NCBI RefSeq assembly: GCF_900182605.1
Contig: NZ_FXTB01000012.1
Location: forward strand, 1 to 64,000
Length of the DNA stretch: 64,000 nucleotides
Origin: Saccharicrinis carchari
Lineage (GTDB): Bacteria > Bacteroidota > Bacteroidia > Bacteroidales > Marinilabiliaceae
Direction: 5' to 3'
Shown here piece after piece: positions 27,306 through 37,421 of the stretch. The notes under the pieces are model-generated. The model saw only the letters and a list, made by a program, of their open reading frames with translations, did no database searches and had not been told where the DNA came from. The translations under genes were made by a program, and so were the position numbers. Numbering within the stretch: position 1 is the first letter of the stretch; every line of letters starts with the position of its first letter.

Positions 27306-28409
27306 TTATTCAGCACCGGTCAGGCTCATGATTAACTCTACTTCCTCCTGTCTGTAAGGCGTTCCGTCCAACCTAAATATCTCATGAAACCAAAGCTGTG
27401 GTTCCGAGCCATCGGCAATGGGCTCGTCCCAAGCATATTTGGTGTTAGATTTACCATCCACCAGACCCCAATTGATTGCACCAATGTTTTCGCGCTTTAA
27501 GATGGGCATGATATTTTGAAAATAGCTGTTGTTACGTCGTGCCATATATTCGGTACATATCATCGGACGACCATATCGCTTCAAACTGTCGATGGCTGCC
27601 TGATGTTTTTCGGGACCTTCGTAGTTGTGGTAGGTGATAATGTCAGAGTTTTCAACCTGAAACTTGTTAAGGTCGGATAGGCTTAGGCTCCAAACGCCCA
27701 CGGATAATGGCTGCGAAGGGCGCACTTCCCGTCCCCACCCAAAAACGTCCTTAAGCAGTGGCATCGATTTGTTGCCATAGCCCGAATTGCCCGGCTCGTT
27801 ATACAAATCCCACATCACGATACGTCCGTCACCATCAAAAGTATTTAGGATGTCTTTTACATAGACTTCGAGATCGTTGATAAGCGTAGGCTGTTCATGC
27901 AACAGGTCGCCCGGATCGCGCACCCAGCCCGAATTATGCACACCGGGCTTAGGTTCGGGTTGAGGGCCGGCCTGATACGTGGCATTCCAGCAATCGTCAA
28001 AAAAAACGAAGATGGTTTTGATACCATGACTATCCGCAATATCCAGATATTCACGCATGCGATCTTTAAAACCCTCTTTATCCACCTGCCATGCCACATG
28101 ATGTAGGTAAACCCTCATGCAGTTCAACCCAATGTCTTCGGCCCATCCAAGTTCCCTGTCGATGGTTTCGGGGTCGAACGTTTCGGCTTGCCAGGTTTCC
28201 AATTGGTTTATGGCAGTGCTGGGGTTAAAATTGGCACCCCGCAGCCAGCCTTTTTCTTCACCCCAGACTTTGGCCTGTTCTACTGTCCAACGCCCCTTAG
28301 TGCCGGCTTCAAGTGCCTTTTCGTTGTTTTTGCTCGATTTGGGGCTGCTGTTGCAACCTACAAGTAGGAACAAGCCGAGTATGATGCTTAAAAAAATATG
28401 TTTTTTCAT
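27306..28409 (-). CDS. GH5-like TIM-barrel glycosidase, lipoprotein
   Basis: A 367-residue protein with a lipobox ending FLLVGC. The barrel shows clan GH-A marks: LRGANFNPS at strand 1, LNCMRVYLHH, the acid/base Glu in WDLYNEPGNSG, and the nucleophile Glu in MICTEYMARR. Annotation of such genes varies (cellulase-family, xylanase or GH5/GH2-like), so the exact family is uncertain. It starts 5 bp after the GH2 gene ends, which implies tight co-expression. A role in cleaving a beta-linked backbone or side chain of the PUL2 glycan is inferred. Confidence 0.7.
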   Translation of the reverse strand: MKKHIFLSIILGLFLLVGCNSSPKSSKNNEKALEAGTKGRWTVEQAKVWGEEKGWLRGANFNPSTAINQLETWQAETFDPETIDRELGWAEDIGLNCMRVYLHHVAWQVDKEGFKDRMREYLDIADSHGIKTIFVFFDDCWNATYQAGPQPEPKPGVHNSGWVRDPGDLLHEQPTLINDLEVYVKDILNTFDGDGRIVMWDLYNEPGNSGYGNKSMPLLKDVFGWGREVRPSQPLSVGVWSLSLSDLNKFQVENSDIITYHNYEGPEKHQAAIDSLKRYGRPMICTEYMARRNNSYFQNIMPILKRENIGAINWGLVDGKSNTKYAWDEPIADGSEPQLWFHEIFRLDGTPYRQEEVELIMSLTGAE

Positions 28410-28414
28410 TTTTT

Positions 28415-30226
28415 TTATTTTAGTGTTTCAATCACCTCTTGATTTACTTTCCGCAGCCGTTCTTCGTCCAGCTTCATCACTTCTCTGTCGTAGGTCATCA
28501 GGCCGTTCACTTCCACCTCCACGTCGGTGGTTTGGGTGTAAACGGCAGCAGCATAGCCAAAGGGAATCATCTTTTTTAGCTGTTCGGCCATCTCTATGTA
28601 GGCATCGGTGGCTTCTTTGGCTGTTTTGTATTGCACATAACCCCAGTTACGCCCTTGCTCCCATACGTGTTCGGGATATACCAATCCTATGCCGCCATAT
28701 TCGCCCAGCACGTTCACCCGTTGCGGGTCGAAGAGTCCCATCACCGGCCCGGGATAATTGTGCATATCAATCATGTCGCCCACGGGATAATGGTTGCCGC
28801 CACTTGCCGGGTTCACCAGGCGCGATGGATCGTAGCCTTTGGTCCACTCCACTATCTCGGGTGTTTTAAACTGACCCCAAGCCTCGTTAAATGGAACCCA
28901 CACCACCACGCTGGGGTTCGAATAGGCAAGATCCATGATGTCTTTCCATTCTTGGCGGAAATTGGCTTCGGATTCTGCGCTGCGTTGCGCCTCCTTGCCG
29001 TTAAAGTAGTTGCGCATTTGCCACTGCGGCGAATGGTCGCCGTTGGGCATGTCCTGCCACACCAGGATACCTTCGCGATCGCAATGATAGTACCAGCGGG
29101 CGGGCTCAACTTTAACGTGTTTGCGTATCATATTAAAACCGTAATCCTTGGTTTTTTTGATGTCGAACAGCAAAGCCTCGTCGGTAGGTGCCGTATAAAG
29201 TCCGTCGGGCCACCAGCCTTGGTCAAGGGTTCCGTAATGAAACAAGTTTTTGTTGTTGAGTTGCATGCGCATCACACCGTTCCCGTCGCGCGCAGTGGAT
29301 ATTTTGCGCATACCAAAATAGCTCTTTACTTTATCAAGTACCTTACCATCTCGCACCAAGGATACTTCCATATCATAAAGGAAAGGGGAGCCCGGGCTCC
29401 AAAGCTTGGCGTTGGGCACGCTCATCAAGACTTCCTGACCTACAACGCCTTTGCCGGTGCTTATCATTTGTCCATTGTCCATCACTTTAATCTCCACTAA
29501 ATCGTAAGCAGCTGTACCTTGTGCCGAAGCCAATACGGAAACATTGCCCCCATCGATGTTTGGAACGGTTTTAAGTTGTGATAGATGAGCAGGGGCAACA
29601 GGCTCGAGCCATACGGTTTGCCATATTCCCGTAACCGGGGTGTACCAAATGCCCTTTGGGTCTTCCACTTGCTTGCCTCGCGGCTGAAAACCTTTGTCCG
29701 ACGGGTCCCATACCCTGACTTCGAGCTTTTGATTGCCGCCCCTTGTGAGGAAAGGGGTAAGGTCGAAGCTGAAAGGCGTATATCCGCCACGATGGCTGCC
29801 CACTTTGACATCGTTGATCCATACGTCCGTTTCCCAGTCCACGGCCCCAAAGTGCAACAGCACCCTTTGGTTTTTCCAGTTGGGCGGCACGATAAAGCTT
29901 TGGTGATACCATAATTCCTGATCTTTCCCAACGCGTTTCTGTACGCCCGAGAGGCTCGATTCTACCGCGAACGGAACCAATATTTTACCATCAAATTTTT
30001 GGGGTATGCTGCTGCCTTTTGGCACGATGGCATAATCCCATAGTCCGTTCAGGTTTTTCCAATTATCGCGTACCATCTGTGGGCGAGGGTATTCGGCCAA
30101 TGGTTTGTCAGGGTTTATTTTTTCGGTCCATGGGGTTTTGATCTTATCGCCTGCCGGCTTCCAGCTTTGTGCACCAACCGACAAGAACAATCCCGCCAAA
30201 AAGATCAGTAAAAAAAACTTTTTCAT
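28415..30226 (-). CDS. GH2-family glycosidase (beta-galactosidase or related)
   Basis: 603 residues with a cleavable signal peptide (ending SVGAQS). Domain order: N-terminal jelly-roll sugar-binding domain (NWKNLNGLWDYAI, residues 35-215), Ig-like domain (to about 310), then a TIM barrel. The acid/base Glu lies in WVPFNEAWGQF and the nucleophile Glu in VLGEYGGIG. It is shorter than LacZ but of normal size for periplasmic Bacteroidota GH2 enzymes. Substrate could be a beta-galactoside, a beta-glucuronide or an alpha-L-arabinopyranoside; the arabinan-type neighbourhood does not decide this. Confidence 0.9.
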   Translation of the reverse strand: MKKFFLLIFLAGLFLSVGAQSWKPAGDKIKTPWTEKINPDKPLAEYPRPQMVRDNWKNLNGLWDYAIVPKGSSIPQKFDGKILVPFAVESSLSGVQKRVGKDQELWYHQSFIVPPNWKNQRVLLHFGAVDWETDVWINDVKVGSHRGGYTPFSFDLTPFLTRGGNQKLEVRVWDPSDKGFQPRGKQVEDPKGIWYTPVTGIWQTVWLEPVAPAHLSQLKTVPNIDGGNVSVLASAQGTAAYDLVEIKVMDNGQMISTGKGVVGQEVLMSVPNAKLWSPGSPFLYDMEVSLVRDGKVLDKVKSYFGMRKISTARDGNGVMRMQLNNKNLFHYGTLDQGWWPDGLYTAPTDEALLFDIKKTKDYGFNMIRKHVKVEPARWYYHCDREGILVWQDMPNGDHSPQWQMRNYFNGKEAQRSAESEANFRQEWKDIMDLAYSNPSVVVWVPFNEAWGQFKTPEIVEWTKGYDPSRLVNPASGGNHYPVGDMIDMHNYPGPVMGLFDPQRVNVLGEYGGIGLVYPEHVWEQGRNWGYVQYKTAKEATDAYIEMAEQLKKMIPFGYAAAVYTQTTDVEVEVNGLMTYDREVMKLDEERLRKVNQEVIETLK

Positions 30227-30250
30227 TTTGATAAATATTTAAATAGTTTA

Positions 30251-31300
30251 TTAATTGTCATTTTCTTTTTTTTCTATGCCAAAATGTTCTACCAAATCGT
30301 TGTATTCATTTTTTGAGATGGTGATCATGCATCCATGGCGCACGGAATCGGGCAGGCTGTATTTATCCCAGTCGCTAAAAAATGTATAGCCCGAGGCCTG
30401 GTACCAGGGGCCGTTCATGTTGTCGGCAATGGACAGGCCATAGGAAACGCCTGGATACTGTTCGTAATAAAGATACCAAATCTCATCGTCGGGCGAAGGT
30501 ATCAGCATGGGCGCTTCCCTAAAATTAGGGCTTATGGGATCGGAAGGCAGCGAGTAGGGCCCCAGTAACGAAGGTGCCTTTGCTGTGCGAATGGTTTTGC
30601 CGGTTACCCAATATAGGGTAGGATAGGTCTCGTCCTTTAAAATAGCGAAGTATTGATTGCCTACCTTGCGGATGATTACATCTATGGTGCCTATATCCCA
30701 GTCGAACAAACGCGTAGGGTATTCCGAAAAGGTTTTTAAATCATCGGACAGAACATATAAAGTCCGCTGACTAGCCCAGTATGTTTCTCCGCCTTCTTTA
30801 TGTGGTGTGTGCCAGGTTAACAGGTACTTTCCTGAATCTTTGTCGTAGAATATTTTAGGCGCCCCAATGCGCTGCAAACAGTACGAGTAATCCGGCGTGC
30901 TTTTAAGATCCGGTGTAAAAGTGCTGTGTTTTTGCCACGAAATCAAATCTTTTGAAACCCAGATGTTAATATCAGGCGATGCATCACTTTGGTTGCCTGC
31001 GATATAATATCGGCCATCGTGCCCTTTACAGATATCCGGGTGTCCTTTGTACTCTTCAAAAACCCTTTTACGCTTGTTCAGCGCGTGCCAATGTAAACCG
31101 TCAAGGCTCACCGAATAGTACAATCGCCCATAATCCTGATGGGTCATGTGCGCAAACAAATATGCTTGGTTAACCGCTTCGCCGGAGGTTATGGCCTGGC
31201 CGGGGGGATCGGGCTGTTGCGCCGTAGCGTTGCCGGACGAAAGGACCAGGCCTAAAACGAACGTGATTATAAATAGGTATTTATTTTTCTGGCATATCAT
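30251..31300 (-). CDS. GH43-like beta-propeller glycosidase, divergent active site
   Basis: About 349 residues from MICQKNKYLFII, with a signal peptide ending ATAQ; an upstream in-frame ATG at 31339 would put a poor leader in front. Propeller motifs: HPDICKGHDGRYYIAG (possible base Asp), IGAPKIFYDKDSGKYLLTWH, DIGTIDVIIRKVG (possible second Asp) and FREAPMLIPS (possible acid Glu). Spacing differs from the other three GH43 genes here and the IGAPK blade lacks the usual Asp, so this is a separate subfamily or a related propeller family. It is co-transcribed with GH2 (24 bp gap). Confidence 0.7.
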   Translation of the reverse strand: MICQKNKYLFIITFVLGLVLSSGNATAQQPDPPGQAITSGEAVNQAYLFAHMTHQDYGRLYYSVSLDGLHWHALNKRKRVFEEYKGHPDICKGHDGRYYIAGNQSDASPDINIWVSKDLISWQKHSTFTPDLKSTPDYSYCLQRIGAPKIFYDKDSGKYLLTWHTPHKEGGETYWASQRTLYVLSDDLKTFSEYPTRLFDWDIGTIDVIIRKVGNQYFAILKDETYPTLYWVTGKTIRTAKAPSLLGPYSLPSDPISPNFREAPMLIPSPDDEIWYLYYEQYPGVSYGLSIADNMNGPWYQASGYTFFSDWDKYSLPDSVRHGCMITISKNEYNDLVEHFGIEKKENDN

Positions 31301-31346
31301 ATCATTTAATTTTAATGAAGGACAAATAACAAATATCACTAATAAA

Positions 31347-32324
31347 TCAATGGCTTATTACCGGCGTCAAATATGCTGGATCGATTACCATAACTTCTTT
31401 CCCATCGCGTACTTCAAAAGTCACCTTGCTGATGTACATGTGGCGGGGATGAATTTTTGTGGCACTGTTGTGCGCATGGAAAACAATTTGCAAGTTGCCG
31501 TCTTTATCCCTAAACATGGCACTGTGCCCCACACCTACTAGGTTACCGGGTTTCTGTAATATCGGGTTTTTCTCATATTTTGTCCAAGTTCCGTCAACAC
31601 GGTCAGAAGTAGCGAACCCTACACCATAAAACTGACTTTCGTAGCTGTTGGCCGAATAAGTCATGTAATAGGTGCCGTTGTGCTTTATCACAAATGCGCC
31701 TTCGTTTACACGTGGCCACACGGTTTCCCATTCCTGCGAAACATGGATACACTTTTTCATCGTTTCGGGCAATATCTCCAATAAATCGTCGGTCAGTTCG
31801 GCCACCCAAATGTTCAGACCGTCGTTAAAGCGGTCGAAGTAAAGATAGGGCTTACTGTCGTCGTCGATATAAAGACTATTGTCGATGCATTTTTCATCGG
31901 CTATCATCGGCTTTTTAACTTCTTGTACGAATGGCCCTAGTGGGTTGTCGGCTGTGGCCACGCAAATGTGCTCATCGGCCGAAAAATACATATAGAATTT
32001 GCCGTTGACGTGATATACCTCGGGAGCCCAGAACCAACGGTCGCCCCATACGTCGCGTTTATGAAGGGCCAAACCGTCGGACAGTGATTTTGGAGTTTTC
32101 CATGTGAGCATGTCGTCGGACACCATAACGGCTATTCCATCTTCTGAAAGTGTTCCATAGGCGTAATATGTATCATCGTAAAGCATGATAAAGGGATCGC
32201 CAAGAGGAACCTTGGCCATTGCCTCGATCGGCTCTTCTTGGTCTTCATTGGAAGTATTGCAGGCGCTAATATTGATTATCAAGCAAAACGATGTCAAAAT
32301 AAAGGAGTATCCTATCTTCATCAT
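31347..32324 (-). CDS. GH43-family glycosidase, lipoprotein (PUL2)
   Basis: 325 residues with a lipoprotein signal (ISACNTS). The three catalytic carboxylates are visible: LGDPFIMLYDD (Asp), CIDNSLYIDDD (Asp) and RVNEGAFVIKHNG (Glu). FWAPEVYHVNGKFYMYFSA supports a standard single-domain GH43, probably an exo-acting alpha-L-arabinofuranosidase or beta-xylosidase. It directly follows SusD in the operon. Confidence 0.9.
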   Translation of the reverse strand: MMKIGYSFILTSFCLIINISACNTSNEDQEEPIEAMAKVPLGDPFIMLYDDTYYAYGTLSEDGIAVMVSDDMLTWKTPKSLSDGLALHKRDVWGDRWFWAPEVYHVNGKFYMYFSADEHICVATADNPLGPFVQEVKKPMIADEKCIDNSLYIDDDSKPYLYFDRFNDGLNIWVAELTDDLLEILPETMKKCIHVSQEWETVWPRVNEGAFVIKHNGTYYMTYSANSYESQFYGVGFATSDRVDGTWTKYEKNPILQKPGNLVGVGHSAMFRDKDGNLQIVFHAHNSATKIHPRHMYISKVTFEVRDGKEVMVIDPAYLTPVISH

Positions 32325-32420
32325 ATAAAAATATTAAATTGGGATATGGAGCAGCAGTTTATCCATATCCCAATTGTTAATTATACTGGTTAATTATTCC
32401 ATTGTGCCATACCCAATCCA

Positions 32421-33986
32421 TTAAAAATCGGGATTTTGGTCCAATCCTTCGTTATTATTTACCTCACTCGACGGAATTGGCAGACGGCTGTGTTTTCCGA
32501 TTTTGAAATTGTTAAAATCCGGATCGCGCTGTTTCAGTTCATCCAAACCTGCCTGGTTATCCACCAAACCCCAGCGTTTAATGTCGGCCCATCGATGACC
32601 TTCGAGGCAAAGCTCCAGTGACCTCTCCATTTGTAAGCGTTTCAAAAACGCCTCCTTGCTCTGGGTGGCAGCGGCATGGTTAACCGATAAAGCGGGCATG
32701 TCAACCCTGTCTCTTACCCGATTTACAATAGCCACAGCTTCAGTCAGATCCCCTGAGGGCATATTGGCCAAACACTCGGCATACATCAATAACACATCAG
32801 CATACCTTATTAAGCGCACATTTACGGGGCTATGGTAATCATCGAAGTTCCTGTAATAATCTGTTCCGTATTTTCTGAAGAATATCCTGTTACGGTAGTT
32901 GTCCTGGTTCCAAACTTCCATTCCAAACCGGTATATCTTATCGTTTCCCGGAAAATCATTGGCCATGTCGGCATAAAAAACGCTTTCTCTCAAACGGATA
33001 TCATAGGCCCCGTTCGTGTCCATTTCCTTTTTAAATTCATCTACAAGCCAGGGACGTACCTCACCGTCCGTCCAACCAATTCCGGGAGGGGCAAAAAACT
33101 GTCCACGGTTAAGTCCCAGATTGGGGTCGATGGAGAAATCACTGTCGCCGGCCGGTGCTTTGTGTACATCAGAATATTGAAGTTCAAAAACAGACTCCAT
33201 GTTGTTCTCGTTAAAATGGGTGAAATTGTCTTTGAAGTTGGGCACGAGATCGTAATATTGGGCTCCTTCTCCTTTTACCATCCATTCCAAATCCTGTTGT
33301 GCGCCTTGCCAGTTAAGCTGTTGCATGCGGCATTTGGCACGTAGCGCATAGGCGGCACCTTTGGTTGCACGGCCTTTATTGTTAGCATCCCAAGTGGCAG
33401 GCAACTTATTAATGGCCTCCTGTAGATCGCTTTCGGCCTGGGCCCAAATGTCCGAAACGGGATGGCCTACCGGCGTGTCGCCAGGTTTAGAAGGCTCCAA
33501 AACAATGGGCAAACTGTTATTTTCGCTTCCCCAAAGTATGGCTAAATTGTAATAGTACAAGGCCCGCAAAAAGTAGGCCTGTCCCAGCAAACGATCCTTG
33601 GCCGCCTGATCGGCAAACTCGATATCGGGAATATGGAACAAAGCCTGGTTGGCTCTGAATATAGCTTCGTAGCAATCGCGATAGGTCCAGGCATTGCCTT
33701 CCCAAAAGTTATAGTTGTTATAGATAAAGCGGGTCCAGTCGGCAAGTTCGATCCAGGGGCTCGAGCTGAAGCCCTCGTCAGATGTCAGATCCAAACGGAA
33801 CCATATCCACCGGCTATAAGTACCGGGTTTATAAAACATATTATATATGGCATTTACGCCACTTTGGGCGTCTGCCTCACTTTTCCAAAACACCCTTACT
33901 TCCAAATCATTTGGATTGGTGACATCAACTTCGCACGACGTGAAAAATAAGCTGATGGAAAATATAAGAAACAATATTTTTTTCAT
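32421..33986 (-). CDS. susD-like: SusD-like glycan-binding lipoprotein (PUL2)
   Basis: 521 residues with a lipobox (SLFFTSC). Family features: VFWKSEADAQSGVNAIYNMF near the N-terminus, AYFLRALYYYNLAILWG in the TPR region, and a C-terminus with ERSLELCLEGHRWADIKRWG and RLPIPSSEVNNN. It starts 21 bp after SusC and should form the lid of that transporter. Confidence 0.96.
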   Translation of the reverse strand: MKKILFLIFSISLFFTSCEVDVTNPNDLEVRVFWKSEADAQSGVNAIYNMFYKPGTYSRWIWFRLDLTSDEGFSSSPWIELADWTRFIYNNYNFWEGNAWTYRDCYEAIFRANQALFHIPDIEFADQAAKDRLLGQAYFLRALYYYNLAILWGSENNSLPIVLEPSKPGDTPVGHPVSDIWAQAESDLQEAINKLPATWDANNKGRATKGAAYALRAKCRMQQLNWQGAQQDLEWMVKGEGAQYYDLVPNFKDNFTHFNENNMESVFELQYSDVHKAPAGDSDFSIDPNLGLNRGQFFAPPGIGWTDGEVRPWLVDEFKKEMDTNGAYDIRLRESVFYADMANDFPGNDKIYRFGMEVWNQDNYRNRIFFRKYGTDYYRNFDDYHSPVNVRLIRYADVLLMYAECLANMPSGDLTEAVAIVNRVRDRVDMPALSVNHAAATQSKEAFLKRLQMERSLELCLEGHRWADIKRWGLVDNQAGLDELKQRDPDFNNFKIGKHSRLPIPSSEVNNNEGLDQNPDF

Positions 33987-34007
33987 GATAGAATATTTTT
34001 TTGTTGA

Positions 34008-36998
34008 TTAAAAAGTGATTTGAGCACCCACCGTAACCGTTTTTGGGTTCGGAAAGGCTCCATAATCGTAACCTCTTTCCCATATATTCGAGTTCCTGAA
34101 TTCAGGATCCAAACCGGTGTAACCTGTAAAAGTGATCAGATTTTGGGCATTTACAAATATCCTGAACTGATCCACGTTTTCACCAAAAATTGTTTTTGGA
34201 AGGGAATATCCAATGGCAAGTTGCTTTACCCGCACATAGGATCCATCTTCAATCCACCTGTCCTGATCGCCTCTTGTATTTCGTCCATCCTGATAAATTG
34301 GGCGGGGATCCTTGGCGTTTTTATTGTCTGGCGACCAAGCATCGTAATCGGCGCGGTAATTTGAATTGTCGTCGAACCTATCAAAACCACTGCGGGGGCC
34401 ATTGAACACTTTGTGACCAAAAGCGCCTGTCATTTGCAGTTGCAAATCTATACCTCTCCATTCTAACGACGAATTAAGCCCTAATTGAACCGTAGGCCAA
34501 GGGCTTCCTATATACTGCCGGTCAGAGTCGGTAATTTGTCCGTCTTCGTTAAAGTCAACAAAACGTATATCCCCGGGTTTGGCATTGGGCTGTATCAGGG
34601 CATCATCTTCGGTGACATGAGCCATTACTTCGTCCATGGAACGGAACAGTCCGTCGGTTTTGATAAGGTACCATTCCCCGATTGGCTTGCCTACATACGA
34701 GCGCGTGTTCCATTGCGTAAAATACTCTCGGCCGTAGCCCAGTTTTAATATTTTATTTTTAACGGTCGACACGTTGGCATTGACACTATAGCTCAATTCA
34801 CCTTTTTTCTCACGCCAGGTCATCGAGAGCTCGACACCTGTGTTCTGAAGGGATGCAGCATTTACATTGGGATTTCCCCCGTTGTTACCGGTTGACATGA
34901 GTATCTGCATTCCGGTCAGCACATCGCGGGTTTCCGATTTGTAATATTCAGCCGAAACATCCAACCGGTTTTGAAGTAAAGTGACGTCAGCACCTATGTT
35001 GAACTCGTGCATTTCTTCCCATTTTAAATCCGTATTGACCAATTTGACCTGGGTTTGTCCGTTTTCAATATGCTGATTGTCCCCGAATATAACCTGGGGA
35101 AATGAATTGATAAAGGGAATCCAATCCCACACCCCAATGTTGGAACTACCCAGCACACCGTAGTTTGCGCGCAGTTTTAAGCCATCAACCCACGAAACAT
35201 CAAAGAAATCCTCATTGCTGATGCGCCAGGCTCCGGCAATTGATGGGAAAACCCCGTCGCGATAGCTGGGACCGAACTTTGAGGAGGCATCGCGCCTAAC
35301 GGTGGCACTTATCAGATACTTGTCGTCGAAATTATAATTGACACGTCCAAATACGGAGAAAAGTTTCTGAAGATCGCTATAGCCACCGGTTTTAGGATCC
35401 TTTTGTGCAGCGTTCAATTGCTCAAAATAGGTGCCGTCGCTGAGGCGTAAAAGGTCGTTTTTCGTACCCCAAAGCTGCTCGTACTGAATATCCATAAAGC
35501 TTGTGCCAACTACCGCATTTATACCATGTTGGCCAAAGTTATTGTTAAACTCTATGGTGTTATCGTAAACCAAAGAAGTAAAACGTGCTTTATTTTTGTT
35601 TAACGAGGAAGGATCGTAGGGTTGATTGAATGTCCAGTTACCTTCCTTTCGCAGGTACATATGCTCGTCCATGCTGGTTTCGAAACCTAGGTTGAACTTA
35701 TACTTTAATTTACCCCAAAAACCCAGCTCGGTAAAAGCATTGCCCCTTAACCTAAAGTTGGAGTTGTTGGTAACGGTAAGGTCTTCTTTCGCGATGGAGT
35801 TGGTGGCAAAAACCACATCTCTTGATCCGTCACCATATCCATATCCTCCCGGGTTGTCAGGGTTAAACACGGGGATGGTGGGTAACAGCCTCCATGCGTC
35901 GATGATGGGATTGGTATTCAGTTCGTCAATATCGTAATTGCTGACAACAATATTTTCTCCTATCTTAAAAGTTACAGCACTGCCAAAATCACGGGTGGCC
36001 GAAGTATTTGCCCGAAACGTTATTCGTTCACTTTTTGTGCCTATAGTTGCACCCGAATTGGTTTGGTAATTGGAAGAGATAAAATAATTACTGCTACTGC
36101 CACCTCCTGAAAAGGACACGTTATAATCCTGTATGGTACCTGTTTTAAATATCTCATCTTGCCAGTCCGTGTCGGCATCGGAATGGTTGGCCGACGGGAT
36201 GCCCTTATTGGCGAAGGCCATGTCGTTCAATTCGATCCAATTCTCGCGATTGGTCAAATTGTAGCGCGGTAGCCATTGAAAACTGGTTTTTGCCGAGGCG
36301 TCGATCCTCATTGGGCCTTCAGTTCCTTTTTTGGTTGTAATAATAATAACGCCATTGGCAGCCCTCGAACCGTAGATGGCGGCTGCCGAAGCATCCTTTA
36401 AAACCTGGATGGATTCAATATCGTTGAAGTTAAAGTCGCGGTTGGCGCCACCTTCAACAGCTATTCCGTCGATTACATACAGGGGTTGGCTGGAGCCGAA
36501 CGATTTTGTGCCCCTTATCTCTATCCAACCTTCGGCACCCGGCTTTCCTTCTGTACGTGTGTAAACGCCGGGAACGGTACCCAAAACCTCACCTACGTTT
36601 CCGGTAACCACGGCACTTTTAAGCTCCTCGGGCTTAAATACTGAAACCGCCCCGGTAAGGTCTGCCTTTTTAACCGTCTGGTAGCCAATGACCACTACTT
36701 CATCCAATGATGACAGGGTTTCTTGCATTACTACATTGAGTGCAGGCTGTCCTTCAAAAAGAATCTCACGGGTATCCATACCGATAAAGGAAAAAACGAG
36801 TGTTTGTCCTACGTTTGCCCCCAACGAAAACTGACCGTCAATGTCGGATATTGTCCCACCTTGTGTTCCTTTGATTAAAATGTTGACGCCGGGTATGGGT
36901 TTTCCCGATGTATCTACGACTTTTCCTGTTACGTTTACCGTTTGCGCCAATAGTCCTATCGGAATCAGGAAAAACATTAAAAACAAGATTTTCTTCAT
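34008..36998 (-). CDS. susC-like: SusC-like TonB-dependent outer-membrane transporter (PUL2)
   Basis: 996 residues from the ATG at 36998 (MKKILFLMFFLIPIG); two further in-frame codons start only with TTG. Order: signal peptide, carboxypeptidase-like domain (VNVTGKVVDTSGKPIPGVNI), TonB-box-like region DEVVVIGYQ, plug with NGVIIITTKKG, and a 22-strand-type barrel ending VTVGAQITF. It imports the oligosaccharides released by the surface enzymes of this PUL. Confidence 0.96.
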   Translation of the reverse strand: MKKILFLMFFLIPIGLLAQTVNVTGKVVDTSGKPIPGVNILIKGTQGGTISDIDGQFSLGANVGQTLVFSFIGMDTREILFEGQPALNVVMQETLSSLDEVVVIGYQTVKKADLTGAVSVFKPEELKSAVVTGNVGEVLGTVPGVYTRTEGKPGAEGWIEIRGTKSFGSSQPLYVIDGIAVEGGANRDFNFNDIESIQVLKDASAAAIYGSRAANGVIIITTKKGTEGPMRIDASAKTSFQWLPRYNLTNRENWIELNDMAFANKGIPSANHSDADTDWQDEIFKTGTIQDYNVSFSGGGSSSNYFISSNYQTNSGATIGTKSERITFRANTSATRDFGSAVTFKIGENIVVSNYDIDELNTNPIIDAWRLLPTIPVFNPDNPGGYGYGDGSRDVVFATNSIAKEDLTVTNNSNFRLRGNAFTELGFWGKLKYKFNLGFETSMDEHMYLRKEGNWTFNQPYDPSSLNKNKARFTSLVYDNTIEFNNNFGQHGINAVVGTSFMDIQYEQLWGTKNDLLRLSDGTYFEQLNAAQKDPKTGGYSDLQKLFSVFGRVNYNFDDKYLISATVRRDASSKFGPSYRDGVFPSIAGAWRISNEDFFDVSWVDGLKLRANYGVLGSSNIGVWDWIPFINSFPQVIFGDNQHIENGQTQVKLVNTDLKWEEMHEFNIGADVTLLQNRLDVSAEYYKSETRDVLTGMQILMSTGNNGGNPNVNAASLQNTGVELSMTWREKKGELSYSVNANVSTVKNKILKLGYGREYFTQWNTRSYVGKPIGEWYLIKTDGLFRSMDEVMAHVTEDDALIQPNAKPGDIRFVDFNEDGQITDSDRQYIGSPWPTVQLGLNSSLEWRGIDLQLQMTGAFGHKVFNGPRSGFDRFDDNSNYRADYDAWSPDNKNAKDPRPIYQDGRNTRGDQDRWIEDGSYVRVKQLAIGYSLPKTIFGENVDQFRIFVNAQNLITFTGYTGLDPEFRNSNIWERGYDYGAFPNPKTVTVGAQITF

Positions 36999-37004
36999 AA
37001 CCAA

Positions 37005-37362
37005 GATTTTTTGTTCGTTAATAATTTAAAAATAAGGCCAACGGTAAACCAGTAAAAAAATACCATTCAGGATGTATCAGGATATTTTCATTAATCTATT
37101 TACCGTGACGGTCTTACAAAGAGACAACATTTATTAACAAACGGATACAAATTTTTAGTCAAAAAACAACACAGGTTAGTCATTCTAAGAAATATTTAAA
37201 TAGAAATGGGGTTTAAAGTCAGTTTAAATGGGGAGGGCAATACAATATTACAGATAATACCGTATATAATATGCTTTCAGGAATATGTACGGGGGTATTA
37301 TTTACGGAAGGACGGTTAAAGGTAAGGTCGGGGTATTTTACTTATTGATTAAAAAATGCAAA
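37005..37362. other. Upstream region of the PUL2 susC operon
   Basis: There is no gene in this AT-rich 350-bp region. It should hold the promoter of the eight-gene susC-to-epimerase operon and a candidate operator at 37240-37252. TTTG boxes occur on the minus strand around 37100-37170, but I could not fix a promoter. Confidence 0.45.
37240..37252 (-). promoter_or_regulatory. Candidate HTCS2 operator before susC
   Basis: The minus strand reads TGTAATATTGTAT, identical over 13 bases to the plus strand at 38572-38584, next to the HTCS2 direct repeat. It lies about 240 bp before the susC start codon. Confidence 0.35.
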
Positions 37363-37409
37363 GTTCAATACTCATCCGATGTGTAACAATTTTTGGATAA
37401 GTATTGAAC
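37363..37409 (-). terminator. Terminator-like hairpin after the lead GH43 gene
   Basis: GTTCAATACT (37363-37372) and AGTATTGAAC (37400-37409) form a perfect 10-bp stem just past the GH43 stop on the minus strand. It separates that gene from the susC operon. The following T tract is short. Confidence 0.5.
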
Positions 37410-37421
37410 ATGGAATTTGCT

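Noticed and set aside
28631-29500. 289-codon plus-strand frame opposite the GH2 gene
   Set aside because: It lies entirely antisense to a convincing GH2 coding sequence with intact catalytic motifs; it is a shadow of GC-rich codon use.
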